17,564 nt of DNA from an uncultured Bacilli bacterium (lineage in GTDB: Bacteria > Bacillota_I > Bacilli_A > RF39 > UBA660), in NCBI GenBank assembly GCA_947627525.1, contig CANQWJ010000006.1, forward strand, positions 1 through 17,564, written 5' to 3'. Below, piece by piece: positions 1 to 6,792 of the stretch. Below the pieces are notes generated by a model. That model had not been told where the DNA came from, did not search any database, and worked only from the letters and a program-made list of their open reading frames with translations. Numbering within the stretch: the first letter of the stretch is position 1; each line of letters starts with the position of its first letter. The translations under genes and the position numbers were made by a program.

Positions 1-2
1 CT

Positions 3-215
3 AACATCGATGCTTTTTAAGTAGGAATGCTTTCTGCTTCGCTTGGTAGTCAATGTGAAAAAGAAGGCGATATAATCGACTATAACGTTGGTGTTGTTCT
101 TCATAAAAACATTGGTGATTTAGTCAATGAAGGTGATGCTCTTTGTACTGTTTACTTAGGAACAAAAGAACCATCTTTTAATCCCTTAGATTGTTTTAAA
201 ATAGAAACATTTTAA
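3..215 (+). pseudogene. Pyrimidine-nucleoside phosphorylase, C-terminal end (partial, interrupted by an in-frame stop)
   Basis: The frame read from base 27 gives about 62 residues matching the C-terminal beta/lipoyl-like domain of thymidine/pyrimidine-nucleoside phosphorylases: an LGSQCEKEGDIIDYNVGVVL block aligned with the family's LGAGR-KE-IDxxVGIVL signature, then a KNIGDLV-EGD segment. The family (deoA/pdp) cleaves pyrimidine nucleosides to base and (deoxy)ribose-1-phosphate and is about 430 residues long, so only the tail is here. The frame continues upstream as N-I-D-A-F, also family-like, but a TAA at 18-20 breaks it, and the other two frames have stops at 2-4 and 22-24. An AAA-to-TAA or GAA-to-TAA change would explain it. 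Alternatives are a sequencing or contig-edge error. The family call is fairly sure; the pseudogene call is moderate. A strong terminator follows directly. Confidence 0.6.
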
Positions 216-241
216 AAGAACATTTTGAATGTTCTTTTTAT
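214..241 (+). terminator. Rho-independent terminator after the phosphorylase end
   Basis: A perfect 11-bp stem (AAAAGAACATT, 214-224, with AATGTTCTTTT, 228-238) has a 3-nt loop and runs into a T-rich tract. It overlaps the stop codon. Confidence 0.85.
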
Positions 242-257
242 TTTATCCATATATTTA

Positions 258-286
258 TTGAAAAAAATAGAGGTGTGTATTATAAT
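258..286 (+). promoter_or_regulatory. Sigma-A promoter for the thioredoxin-like gene
   Basis: A TTGAAA -35 (258-263) is followed by a 17-bp spacer and a perfect TATAAT -10 (281-286). It lies 18 bp upstream of the ATG at 304, with the AGGTGG ribosome binding site in between, giving a very short leader. Confidence 0.75.
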
Positions 287-303
287 TTTTTTAGGTGGTA
301 AAA

Positions 304-1047
304 ATGGATAAAGACTTAAAAATGAATATTTTGAAAGCCATTTTAGGATGCTTATTAATTGCTTGTGTATTAGGTGGTTATTTTTACTTTAATCATAATA
401 AAGAATTAGATAAAGATAAAAAAGAAGAAAAAACAGATGCTGTTTTATTTAAAGAAGAATATGAAGAATATAATGGTGTAAAGAATTCTAGTAATAATAA
501 AGAATATCCTAAAGTTGATATATCTGAAAATAATCCTATTAAGTATAGTAATGCTTCTGAAATAATAAAAGTTTTAGAAGAAGGTACTGGTGTAATTTAT
601 TTTGGTTATCCAAAGTGTCCTTGGTGTCGTAATGCGGTACCTGTTCTTTTAAATGCTGCCGAAAATGCGGGAATTGATACTATTTATTATATGAACTTAT
701 ATGATGAAAGAGATAGTTATGTTCTTGATGATGATAATAAACCAGTTCTTGATAAGAAAGGAACAGAAGACTATCAAAAGTTGTTAAAAGCCTTAGATAA
801 AGAATTAGATGATTACGTTTTAGAAACAGATAAAGGCAAAGAAGTAAAAGTTGGTGAAAAAAGAATATATGTACCAGCCGTCTTCTTTGTTCGTGAGGGA
901 GAAATTGTTGGAACCCATATGGATACTGTTAAATCGCAAACAAATCCTTATAAAGTATTAGATGAAGAACAAACAGAAGAATTATATGGAATTTACACTA
1001 AATACATGCATAAAGTATTAGATGATTTATGTGATGAAAGATGTTAA
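304..1047 (+). CDS. Membrane-anchored thioredoxin-like protein (CPWC active site)
   Basis: This 247-residue protein has a short lysine-rich N-terminus, one transmembrane segment (about residues 9-28), a charged Lys/Glu linker to about 75, and a thioredoxin-fold domain. The redox motif is C-P-W-C (105-108), preceded by a predicted strand ending in YFGYPK. The cis-proline loop is YVPAVFF (Pro about 191). Between them is the long insertion typical of clostridial extracytoplasmic thioredoxin family proteins. It probably acts outside the membrane as a thiol-disulfide oxidoreductase; the substrate is unknown. The last five residues are C-D-E-R-C, a second cysteine pair. The start is ATG 304, placed by AGGTGG at 293-298; a GTG at 295 lies inside that ribosome binding site. 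It is monocistronic, between its own promoter and terminator. Confidence 0.85.
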   Translation: MDKDLKMNILKAILGCLLIACVLGGYFYFNHNKELDKDKKEEKTDAVLFKEEYEEYNGVKNSSNNKEYPKVDISENNPIKYSNASEIIKVLEEGTGVIYFGYPKCPWCRNAVPVLLNAAENAGIDTIYYMNLYDERDSYVLDDDNKPVLDKKGTEDYQKLLKALDKELDDYVLETDKGKEVKVGEKRIYVPAVFFVREGEIVGTHMDTVKSQTNPYKVLDEEQTEELYGIYTKYMHKVLDDLCDERC

Positions 1048-1060
1048 ATCATCTTTTTTT
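1037..1060 (+). terminator. Terminator after the thioredoxin-like gene
   Basis: A 7-bp stem (AAAGATG 1037-1043 with CATCTTT 1050-1056) has a 6-nt loop and continues into a T run to 1060. It overlaps the end of the gene. An alternative GATGATTT/AAATCATC pairing starts at 1021. Confidence 0.7.
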
Positions 1061-1062
1061 AT

Positions 1063-1091
1063 TTGACATAATTTTAGAGAATTGGTATATT
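1063..1091 (+). promoter_or_regulatory. Sigma-A promoter for the 1120 gene
   Basis: There is a perfect TTGACA -35 (1063-1068), a 17-bp spacer, and TATATT -10 (1086-1091) with an extended TG at 1083-1084. It begins 3 bases after the preceding terminator's T run. Confidence 0.75.
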
Positions 1092-1119
1092 TATTTAGTA
1101 ATTGTTTGGGGATGATGAT

Positions 1120-1758
1120 GTGAAAGACTTAGATAAAGAGAATATGCCATTACATATAATTATCTTGTCATTAATTTTTATTTTTCCATTAGGAATATAT
1201 TTTATCGTTTTAAAAGTAAAAAATAATTTAATAGATATTAAAAAATACGCTAAGATTTTAATTTGGTGTGGGATTATTTCTCTTACCATAACTTTAGTTT
1301 ATTTTCTTTGTCGTTATGGATATTACGTTCGAATATTTGATAGTCCAATGTCACTTGACATGTATAACTATAGTTTTATTTGGCTTTATCTTTATGCCTT
1401 GATGGTCATTATAAGTTGTTTTATTGGTGGTATTAGTCTTAATAATCTATGTGCGAAATTAGTTATTTATACAGAGTTTATTAACGTTCGTCATATTAAA
1501 GATATAGATCTTATTTGTGAAGAGACTAATGAAGGTTATGATGAAGTGCTCGCTAATATCGAAAAATTGATAAAGAAGGGGTTCTTATTAAATGTAAAAC
1601 TAGTTGAAGATCATATCGTTTCAACTAAAACAGTTAAAGCCAATAAAGAGAAAAAGTTAGTTAAATGTAAGACTTGTGGTAATATAAAGGTTTTAAATGA
1701 TAAATATACCCATTGTGATTTTTGTTATCGTAAACTTACTAAGAGAGATAAAGTATAG
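1120..1758 (+). CDS. Multi-pass membrane protein with C-terminal zinc ribbon, function unknown
   Basis: This 212-residue protein is not assigned to a named family. It has about three hydrophobic segments: residues 11-32, 44-65 (containing one Cys and ending near a Tyr/Arg-rich loop) and about 85-110. A soluble C-terminal half follows. Residues about 125-162 are helical and charged and read like a small helix-turn-helix or PCI-like fold. The end is a zinc ribbon with paired cysteines CKTC (183/186) and CDFC (199/202). I infer a membrane protein with a cytosolic metal-stabilised tail; its role is unknown. The start chosen is GTG 1120, which has GGGG at 1108-1111 at proper spacing; TTG 1102 would extend the frame by six residues without a ribosome binding site. 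It is single-gene, between a promoter and a terminator. Confidence 0.75.
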   Translation: MKDLDKENMPLHIIILSLIFIFPLGIYFIVLKVKNNLIDIKKYAKILIWCGIISLTITLVYFLCRYGYYVRIFDSPMSLDMYNYSFIWLYLYALMVIISCFIGGISLNNLCAKLVIYTEFINVRHIKDIDLICEETNEGYDEVLANIEKLIKKGFLLNVKLVEDHIVSTKTVKANKEKKLVKCKTCGNIKVLNDKYTHCDFCYRKLTKRDKV

Positions 1759-1782
1759 AGTGTGAAGAACGCTCTTTTTTTT
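1757..1782 (+). terminator. Terminator after the zinc-ribbon membrane protein
   Basis: The stem AGAGTGT (1757-1763) pairs with ACGCTCT (1769-1775), including one G-T wobble, with a 5-nt loop and an 8-T tail (1775-1782). Confidence 0.8.
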
Positions 1783-1820
1783 ATGGCATACATTATAGTA
1801 GTACTTATAAGGAGTGACAT

Positions 1821-2054
1821 ATGAATAATTTATCTTTAAAAGATATTTTAATAGATGAAGATGCTTATGTTTGTAAAATAATTACAAATGACGCGATTAA
1901 GAGAAGACTTTTGGATATTGGATTAAGTTTTAATACTAGAGTTAGACCTCTATACAATAGTGTTAGTGGTGGAATAAGAGCGTATGAGATTAGGAATTCC
2001 CTTATCGCAATAAGAGATGAGGATGCTCAAAATATTCTGGTGAGAAAAGCATGA
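1821..2054 (+). CDS. feoA: FeoA, ferrous iron transport accessory protein
   Basis: FeoA is a small cytosolic SH3-like protein that supports or regulates the FeoB ferrous iron transporter. This one is 77 residues, normal for the family. It shows the usual pattern: an N-terminal segment, then R-R-L-L-D-I-G-L (about 29-36), a basic valine-rich strand, and a C-terminal Y-E-I-R-N-S-L-I-A-I-R strand pair. It overlaps feoB by four bases (ATGA, 2051-2054), so the two are translationally coupled. The start has AAGGAG at 1809-1814 with a 6-nt spacer. A TATAGT at 1794-1799 could be a -10, but I found no good -35 and no convincing Fur box, so regulation cannot be read from the sequence. Confidence 0.92.
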   Translation: MNNLSLKDILIDEDAYVCKIITNDAIKRRLLDIGLSFNTRVRPLYNSVSGGIRAYEIRNSLIAIRDEDAQNILVRKA

Positions 2055-4108
2055 AAAAAACAATAAAGATTGGTTTATCAGGAAATCCTAATGTTGGTAA
2101 GAGTACTATTTTTAATTATCTTACTTATTCTAAACAACATACTGGTAATTGGGCTGGGAAAACCGTTGAGAATAAAGTAGGGATAATGAAAAACCAAAAG
2201 AAAAGTTATGAAATATATGATCTTCCAGGTACTTATTCGTTATTGCCACATTCGGAAGAAGAGACGCTTGCTCGTGACTTTTTAATTTTTGAAGAATATG
2301 ATTATAATGTTGTTGTCTGTGACGCTTCGTCATTACTTCGTAATTTAAATTTAGTTTTACAATTAAAAGAAATAGGACGTGATCTTGTTTTATGTTTAAA
2401 TTTAATTGATGAAGCAAAGAAAAAGAATATCTTTATTGATACTAAAAAGTTAGAACAAAAGCTAGGTATTAAAGTTATTACTTGTTGTGCTCATAGTCGT
2501 AAATCATTAATTAATTTAAAAAATGAACTCATTAATTATAAGAGTAAAAAAGGTATTTCTAATGAAACTTTTATAAAATATCCAGAAGATTTTGAAAAGG
2601 CCATTGAAGAAGTTAGTACGTATCTTTCTAAGTATGATTTAAATATTAATAAGCGTTGGTTAGCGATTAATCTTCTTCGCGAAGATAAAACAATTATCAA
2701 TAAAGTTAATAGTATATTAGATAGAGATATAATGGATTTTGAACTAAAAGAAATGATTAGTAATGGGCAAAAGAACTTATCTTTTAGTCTCGATGAAATA
2801 GATGATGTTATCGTTAGAACTTTAAACGATTTAGCTAGTTCCATTTATGATGATGTCGTAAGTGAAGAAAGAGTTAGTTTTAAAGAGCGTTACCTCGATA
2901 AAATCTTTACTAGTAAGATTTGGGGTATTCCTATTATGTTATTGTTTTTAGGAATAATCTTTCTCATTACCATTAAAATTAGTAATTATCCATCGGAATG
3001 GTTATTTGCTTGTTTTGCTTCATTAGAAAAAGTTCTATTCAATTGGTTAGTCAATATTAACTTACCACCAGCTTTAATTGATTTATTGATAAATGGTGTC
3101 TACAAAGTTACGACATGGGTAATTAGTGTCATGTTACCACCAATGATGATCTTTTTTCCTTTATTTACACTTTTAGAAGACTTTGGCTATCTTCCGCGCA
3201 TTGCATTTAATTTAGATGGTATTTTTAAAAAGTGTGCTTCTTGTGGTAAACAATCTCTTACGATGGCAATGGGCTTTGGTTGTAATTGTGTAGGAATAAC
3301 TGGTGCTAGAATAATTGATTCCAAACGTGAAAGAATAATTGCTATACTAACTAATAGTTTTATTCCTTGTAATGGTAAGTTTCCAACGATAATTGCTATT
3401 ATAACGATGTTCTTTGTCGGTTTAAGTAATAATTTTTCTTCATTAATATTTTCCACAGGGATTTTGTTATTATTAGTTTTGCTTGGTGTATTTATGACTT
3501 TTTTAGTTTCGAAGATTCTTTCTAATACTCTTTTTTCAGGATATCCTTCTTCCTTTATTTTAGAACTTACACCATATCGTCGACCACGAATTGTTAAAAC
3601 GATTATTACATCTATTTTTGATCGAACGCTATTTGTTTTGTTTCGTGCTATTACGGTTGCTATCCCTGCCGGATTCTTAATTTGGATTTTAGCTAATATA
3701 AACATTGGCGAAATAAGTATCTTTCAACATTTAATTAACTTTGTTGATCCTTTTGGAAGATTATTTGGTTTAGATGGGGTTATTGTCATTGCTTTTCTTT
3801 TAGGTTTTCCAGCTAATGAAATAATTATGCCAATTATGCTCATGGGGTACTTAAATACAGGAACATTAGTTGATTATAGTAGTCTTTTAGAATTAAAAAC
3901 TTTATTAATTGATAATGGTTGGACGATTCTAACGGCAATCTCTGTAATAATTATGTTCATCATGCATTATCCTTGTTCCACAGCTTGTCTTACGATAAAA
4001 AAAGAAACTAATTCTTGGTGGTGTGTCTTACTATCTTGTATTATTCCAACTTTCTTTGGTCTATTAATATGTCTAATTATTAATATCCTTTTTAAAGGAT
4101 TGGTCTAA
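2051..4108 (+). CDS. feoB: FeoB, ferrous iron transporter with GTPase domain
   Basis: FeoB is the inner-membrane Fe(II) uptake protein with a cytosolic N-terminal G domain. At 685 residues it is near full family length. G-domain motifs are G1 GNPNVGKST (11-19), G2 region TGNWAGKTV (31-39), G3 DLPGT (57-61), G4 NLID (117-120) and a G5-like segment near 145. A helical linker follows to about 285, ending in the KERYLDKI-type junction, then two gate regions of membrane helices. The first has a Cys-rich stretch (KKCASCGKQ and GFGCNCVG) and the conserved FIPCNGKFP segment. The C-terminal part has YPCSTACLTIKKET. These features fit clostridial/Bacilli-type FeoB. No FeoC-like gene follows; a terminator comes immediately after. 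Confidence 0.95.
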   Translation: MKKTIKIGLSGNPNVGKSTIFNYLTYSKQHTGNWAGKTVENKVGIMKNQKKSYEIYDLPGTYSLLPHSEEETLARDFLIFEEYDYNVVVCDASSLLRNLNLVLQLKEIGRDLVLCLNLIDEAKKKNIFIDTKKLEQKLGIKVITCCAHSRKSLINLKNELINYKSKKGISNETFIKYPEDFEKAIEEVSTYLSKYDLNINKRWLAINLLREDKTIINKVNSILDRDIMDFELKEMISNGQKNLSFSLDEIDDVIVRTLNDLASSIYDDVVSEERVSFKERYLDKIFTSKIWGIPIMLLFLGIIFLITIKISNYPSEWLFACFASLEKVLFNWLVNINLPPALIDLLINGVYKVTTWVISVMLPPMMIFFPLFTLLEDFGYLPRIAFNLDGIFKKCASCGKQSLTMAMGFGCNCVGITGARIIDSKRERIIAILTNSFIPCNGKFPTIIAIITMFFVGLSNNFSSLIFSTGILLLLVLLGVFMTFLVSKILSNTLFSGYPSSFILELTPYRRPRIVKTIITSIFDRTLFVLFRAITVAIPAGFLIWILANINIGEISIFQHLINFVDPFGRLFGLDGVIVIAFLLGFPANEIIMPIMLMGYLNTGTLVDYSSLLELKTLLIDNGWTILTAISVIIMFIMHYPCSTACLTIKKETNSWWCVLLSCIIPTFFGLLICLIINILFKGLV

Positions 4109-4131
4109 GTCACTTTAATAGTGACTTTTTT
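4107..4131 (+). terminator. Terminator of the feoAB operon
   Basis: A perfect 8-bp stem (AAGTCACT 4107-4114 with AGTGACTT 4120-4127) has a TTAAT loop and a T run to 4131. Confidence 0.88.
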
Positions 4132-4173
4132 CTTGTTTTATAGTAGAATTATATACAGTTTTGAGGTGATGAT

Positions 4174-5763
4174 ATGATACAAGTTAATAACGTAACTTTA
4201 AAGTTTGGTAAGAGAACACTTTTTGAAGATGTTAATATTAAATTTACGCCTGGAAATTGTTATGGTTTAATTGGAGCGAATGGTAGTGGAAAAAGTACTT
4301 TTCTAAAAGTTTTAGCTGGCGAAATTGAAACGACTCATGGGGAAGTAATTATCGATAAACAAGAGCGAATTGCCGTATTAAAACAAAACCATTATGAATA
4401 TGATGAAGAACGTGTCATTGATACAGTTATTATGGGAAATAGTCATTTATATTCAATTATGAAAGAAAAAGAAGAATTATATTCCCATACTGAATTTACT
4501 GATGAAGATGGAATGCGTCTTGGTGAACTAGAAGCGGAATTTATGGAACTAAATGGTTGGGAAGCTGAAAGTGAAGCGAGTGAACTATTAAATAATTTGG
4601 GAATCGATGTTGATTTACACTATTTACAGATGAAAGAATTACCTAATAATAAAAAAGTAAAAGTTTTACTTGCCCAAGCCCTTTTTGGTAATCCAGATAT
4701 TTTACTTCTTGATGAACCTACTAATAATTTAGACATTGAAGCTATTTCTTGGTTAGAAGAGTTCCTAATCAATTTTAATAATACTGTTATTGTCGTATCA
4801 CATGATCGTCACTTTTTAAATAAGGTTTGTACACATATTGCGGATATCGATTATGGTAAGATTAAATTATATATTGGTAACTATGACTTTTGGTATGAAT
4901 CAAGTCAACTGGCCTTAAAACAAATGAAGGAACAAAATAAGAAAAAGGAAGAAAAGATAAAAGAACTTCAATCATTTATCGCTCGTTTTGCGGCTAATGC
5001 ATCAAAGAGTCGTCAAGCAACTAGTAGAAAAAAGATGCTTGAAAAGATTGAACTTGAACAAATCGTTCCCTCATCAAGAAAATATCCTTATATTGATTTT
5101 AAACCAGAACATGAAAGTGGTAAGGAAATATTGACAGTTAAAAATCTTTCTAAAACCGTTGATGGTAAAAAAGTTCTTAACAATGTCAGTTTCATCATGC
5201 AGAAGGGGGACAAAATTGCCTTTGTTGGAACAAACAACATTGCGAAAACAACACTCTTTAAGATACTAATGGGAGAAGAAGTGCCTGATAGTGGAGTAGT
5301 CGAGTGGGGTAAAACAATCACAAAGTCTTATATGCCACAAGATAATACAGAATATTTTCAAGGTGAAGAGTCAATTATGGAATGGATGGGTAAGTTCCAT
5401 AAAGTTGATGATGAACAAGTCCTTCGCAGTTTTTTAGGAAGAATGCTCTTTTCCGGTGAAGAAGTTTTTAAAAAGGTCAATGTCCTAAGTGGTGGTGAAA
5501 AGAACCGTTGTATGTTATCTAAAATTATGTTAGAAGCTAGTAATCTAATCATTTTAGATGAACCAACTAACCATTTAGATCTTGAAAGTATTACTTCTTT
5601 AAATAATGGCTTAATGCGTTTTAATGGTGAATTATTATTTTCTTCTCATGACCATCAATTTGTCCAAACAACCGCCAATCGTATCATTGAATTAACTGAT
5701 GATGGATTAATTGATCGAATGACTGATTATGATACATATTTAGAAGAAAAGATTAATAAATAG
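4174..5763 (+). CDS. ABC-F family ATPase (YkpA/YbiT-like), ribosome-associated
   Basis: This 529-residue protein has two tandem ATP-binding cassettes and no membrane segments, the layout of ABC-F proteins, which act on the ribosome as translation factors or antibiotic-protection proteins. Cassette 1 has Walker A GANGSGKST (34-42), Walker B ILLLDEP (176-182) and H-loop SHD (209-211). A charged, Lys/Glu-rich linker (about 245-300) is the P-site tRNA-interaction motif. Cassette 2 has signature LSGGE (438-442), Walker B LIILDEP (458-464) and H-loop SHD (491-493). Two motifs are degenerate: the cassette 1 signature reads LPNNK (156-160), and the cassette 2 Walker A reads GTNNIAKTT (352-360), lacking the Gly before Lys. 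Both belong to the same composite site. The AKTT form may be typical of the YkpA-like group; from memory only. The start has GAGGTGAT just upstream. Confidence 0.9.
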   Translation: MIQVNNVTLKFGKRTLFEDVNIKFTPGNCYGLIGANGSGKSTFLKVLAGEIETTHGEVIIDKQERIAVLKQNHYEYDEERVIDTVIMGNSHLYSIMKEKEELYSHTEFTDEDGMRLGELEAEFMELNGWEAESEASELLNNLGIDVDLHYLQMKELPNNKKVKVLLAQALFGNPDILLLDEPTNNLDIEAISWLEEFLINFNNTVIVVSHDRHFLNKVCTHIADIDYGKIKLYIGNYDFWYESSQLALKQMKEQNKKKEEKIKELQSFIARFAANASKSRQATSRKKMLEKIELEQIVPSSRKYPYIDFKPEHESGKEILTVKNLSKTVDGKKVLNNVSFIMQKGDKIAFVGTNNIAKTTLFKILMGEEVPDSGVVEWGKTITKSYMPQDNTEYFQGEESIMEWMGKFHKVDDEQVLRSFLGRMLFSGEEVFKKVNVLSGGEKNRCMLSKIMLEASNLIILDEPTNHLDLESITSLNNGLMRFNGELLFSSHDHQFVQTTANRIIELTDDGLIDRMTDYDTYLEEKINK

Positions 5764-5799
5764 ACTAATAAAATTTATCAACATCCATACTTTTCATAA

Positions 5800-5805
5800 T
5801 ATAAT
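5800..5805 (+). promoter_or_regulatory. Candidate -10 box for the rhodanese gene
   Basis: A perfect TATAAT lies just before AGGAGGT (5808-5814). No good -35 is visible; TATCAA at 5776-5781 is poor. The ABC-F gene has no visible terminator, so read-through is also possible. Confidence 0.4.
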
Positions 5806-5818
5806 CTAGGAGGTGTTT

Positions 5819-6112
5819 ATGAAGAGTATAGATGTTTTATCTTTATCTAAATTGGATAATCCTAAGATAATTGATATTAGAGATAACTATAAATATAATT
5901 TAGGAAATATTCCTAATTCCGTTAATATTCCTTATCTATTTTTAATTACTAATCCGCGCGAATATTTAAATAAAAATGAAACATATTATATTGTTTGTGA
6001 AAGTGGTAATACTAGTCTCAGATGTGTTCTAGAATTACTGGATTTAGGATATGATGTTGTCAATGTTGATGGTGGTTACAATAGTTATTTAAAGAATAAA
6101 AATAAAAGATAG
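5819..6112 (+). CDS. Single-domain rhodanese-like protein
   Basis: This 97-residue protein matches one rhodanese domain, normal length for the stand-alone type, which moves or carries persulfide sulfur in the cytosol. It has the strand IIDIRD (about 18-23), a family-like N-I-P-x-S-x-N-I-P segment (IPNSVNIP), the active-site loop C-E-S-G-N-T-S (Cys about 61), and the C-terminal V-D-G-G-Y motif. The loop keeps the catalytic Cys, Gly and final Ser but lacks the arginines common in Cys-Arg-x-Gly-x-Arg loops, so substrate or activity may differ. The start is ATG 5819, with AGGAGGT at 5808-5814; an in-frame GTG at 5813 overlaps the ribosome binding site. It follows the ABC-F gene by 55 bases and converges on the UPF0316 gene. 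Confidence 0.85.
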   Translation: MKSIDVLSLSKLDNPKIIDIRDNYKYNLGNIPNSVNIPYLFLITNPREYLNKNETYYIVCESGNTSLRCVLELLDLGYDVVNVDGGYNSYLKNKNKR

Positions 6113-6124
6113 AAAAATTATTAA

Positions 6125-6156
6125 AAAATAGAGTGCTTTTTTAAACACTCTATTTT
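6125..6156. terminator. Bidirectional terminator between convergent genes
   Basis: A perfect 11-bp stem (AAAATAGAGTG 6125-6135 with CACTCTATTTT 6146-6156) has a 10-nt loop. It is flanked by T-rich sequence on the plus strand and A-rich (T-rich on minus) sequence upstream, so it can end both the rhodanese gene and the minus-strand gene, whose stop (6150-6152) lies in it. Confidence 0.85.
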
Positions 6157-6656
6157 ATATATCCATTATGAACTAATTTGGTTTCCGTAACGACTATAAA
6201 TGCATCTTTATCAAGTTTTTTTATAATAGTCTTGACGTCATCTAGATTTTTATTATTTACTTCAATTACTAACATATATTTTTGGGAATCATTATATCCT
6301 TTGGCTTCCACAACTGTTACGCCATAACCACTACCACTAACGACATCAATTATTTTACGATTTTTAGTAATTACTTGTAATGTTGAGTTACCACTAATGA
6401 GTTTTTCAGATAATGTTCCGCCAAGATAAGTACCCGTTGCGAACCCTAGTGAATAGAAAACAGCAACCCAAATACTATCAATATCGGAATTAAGTGCTTC
6501 TCTTACTACTAAGAACCATACTAAAACTTCAAAAAAACCAATGAGACTAGCTTGTAATTTTTTTGATTTGACAGTTAAAATGGTTCTAAATGTTCCAAGT
6601 GTTACATCGAGAATTCTAACAAAAAATACTTTTGCACACAACATTACTATTTCCAT
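6150..6656 (-). CDS. UPF0316 / DUF2179-type membrane protein
   Basis: This 168-residue protein matches the UPF0316 family: an N-terminal membrane part (DUF5698-like) and a C-terminal soluble DUF2179-type alpha/beta domain. The membrane part has three hydrophobic segments, with the conserved VRILDVTLGTFRTI region (about 13-26), the GFFEVLVWFLVV segment and the LGFATGTYLGG segment before the soluble domain. The soluble part includes ITKNRKIIDVVSGSGYGVTV and ends near residue 168. Members are widespread in Firmicutes; the DUF2179 domain is suspected of binding a small ligand, but no function is established. The start is ATG 6656 with GGAAGG eight bases upstream; GTG 6665 would overlap that ribosome binding site. 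It is the only minus-strand gene between two plus-strand blocks. Confidence 0.85.
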   Translation of the reverse strand: MEIVMLCAKVFFVRILDVTLGTFRTILTVKSKKLQASLIGFFEVLVWFLVVREALNSDIDSIWVAVFYSLGFATGTYLGGTLSEKLISGNSTLQVITKNRKIIDVVSGSGYGVTVVEAKGYNDSQKYMLVIEVNNKNLDDVKTIIKKLDKDAFIVVTETKLVHNGYIK

Positions 6657-6672
6657 TATTATCACCTTCCAA

Positions 6673-6701
6673 AGTATATGAAATTAAGTAAAGTTTGTCA
6701 A
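6673..6701 (-). promoter_or_regulatory. Sigma-A promoter for the UPF0316 gene (minus strand)
   Basis: On the minus strand, TTGACA (6701-6696), a 17-bp spacer and TATACT (6678-6673) lie just upstream of the ribosome binding site. Confidence 0.75.
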
Positions 6702-6746
6702 TTTGTAAAATTATTATTTTAATATACTTAACATTTATATTATAAT
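6695..6746 (+). promoter_or_regulatory. Promoter region for the VTT-rmuC operon (plus strand)
   Basis: There are two candidates. One is TTGTCA (6695-6700), 17 bp, TTTAAT (6718-6723), using the same palindromic -35 as the divergent minus-strand promoter. The other is a perfect TATAAT (6741-6746) with no clear -35. Either leaves a leader before TTG 6793; the TATAAT would place transcription start at about 6753, on the GTG that would otherwise be taken as the start. Confidence 0.5.
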
Positions 6747-6792
6747 TAAAAATGTGAATAATATAAATATTATTTTTCAAGAAGGTGTTAAT

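Noticed and set aside
1783..1820. Possible Fur or DtxR-type operator before feoA
   Set aside because: The region has AT-rich partial symmetry around AGTACT, but it does not match a GATAATGATTATC-type Fur box or a DtxR/MntR palindrome well enough.
3187..3705. 172-codon open frame on the minus strand inside feoB
   Set aside because: It is antisense to a clearly coding, conserved frame, lacks a ribosome binding site, and its low-complexity Ile/Lys content is what antisense of membrane helices gives.
4109..4173. FeoC-like gene after feoB
   Set aside because: The 65-bp gap holds only the terminator and the leader of the ABC-F gene; no room for a small FeoC frame.
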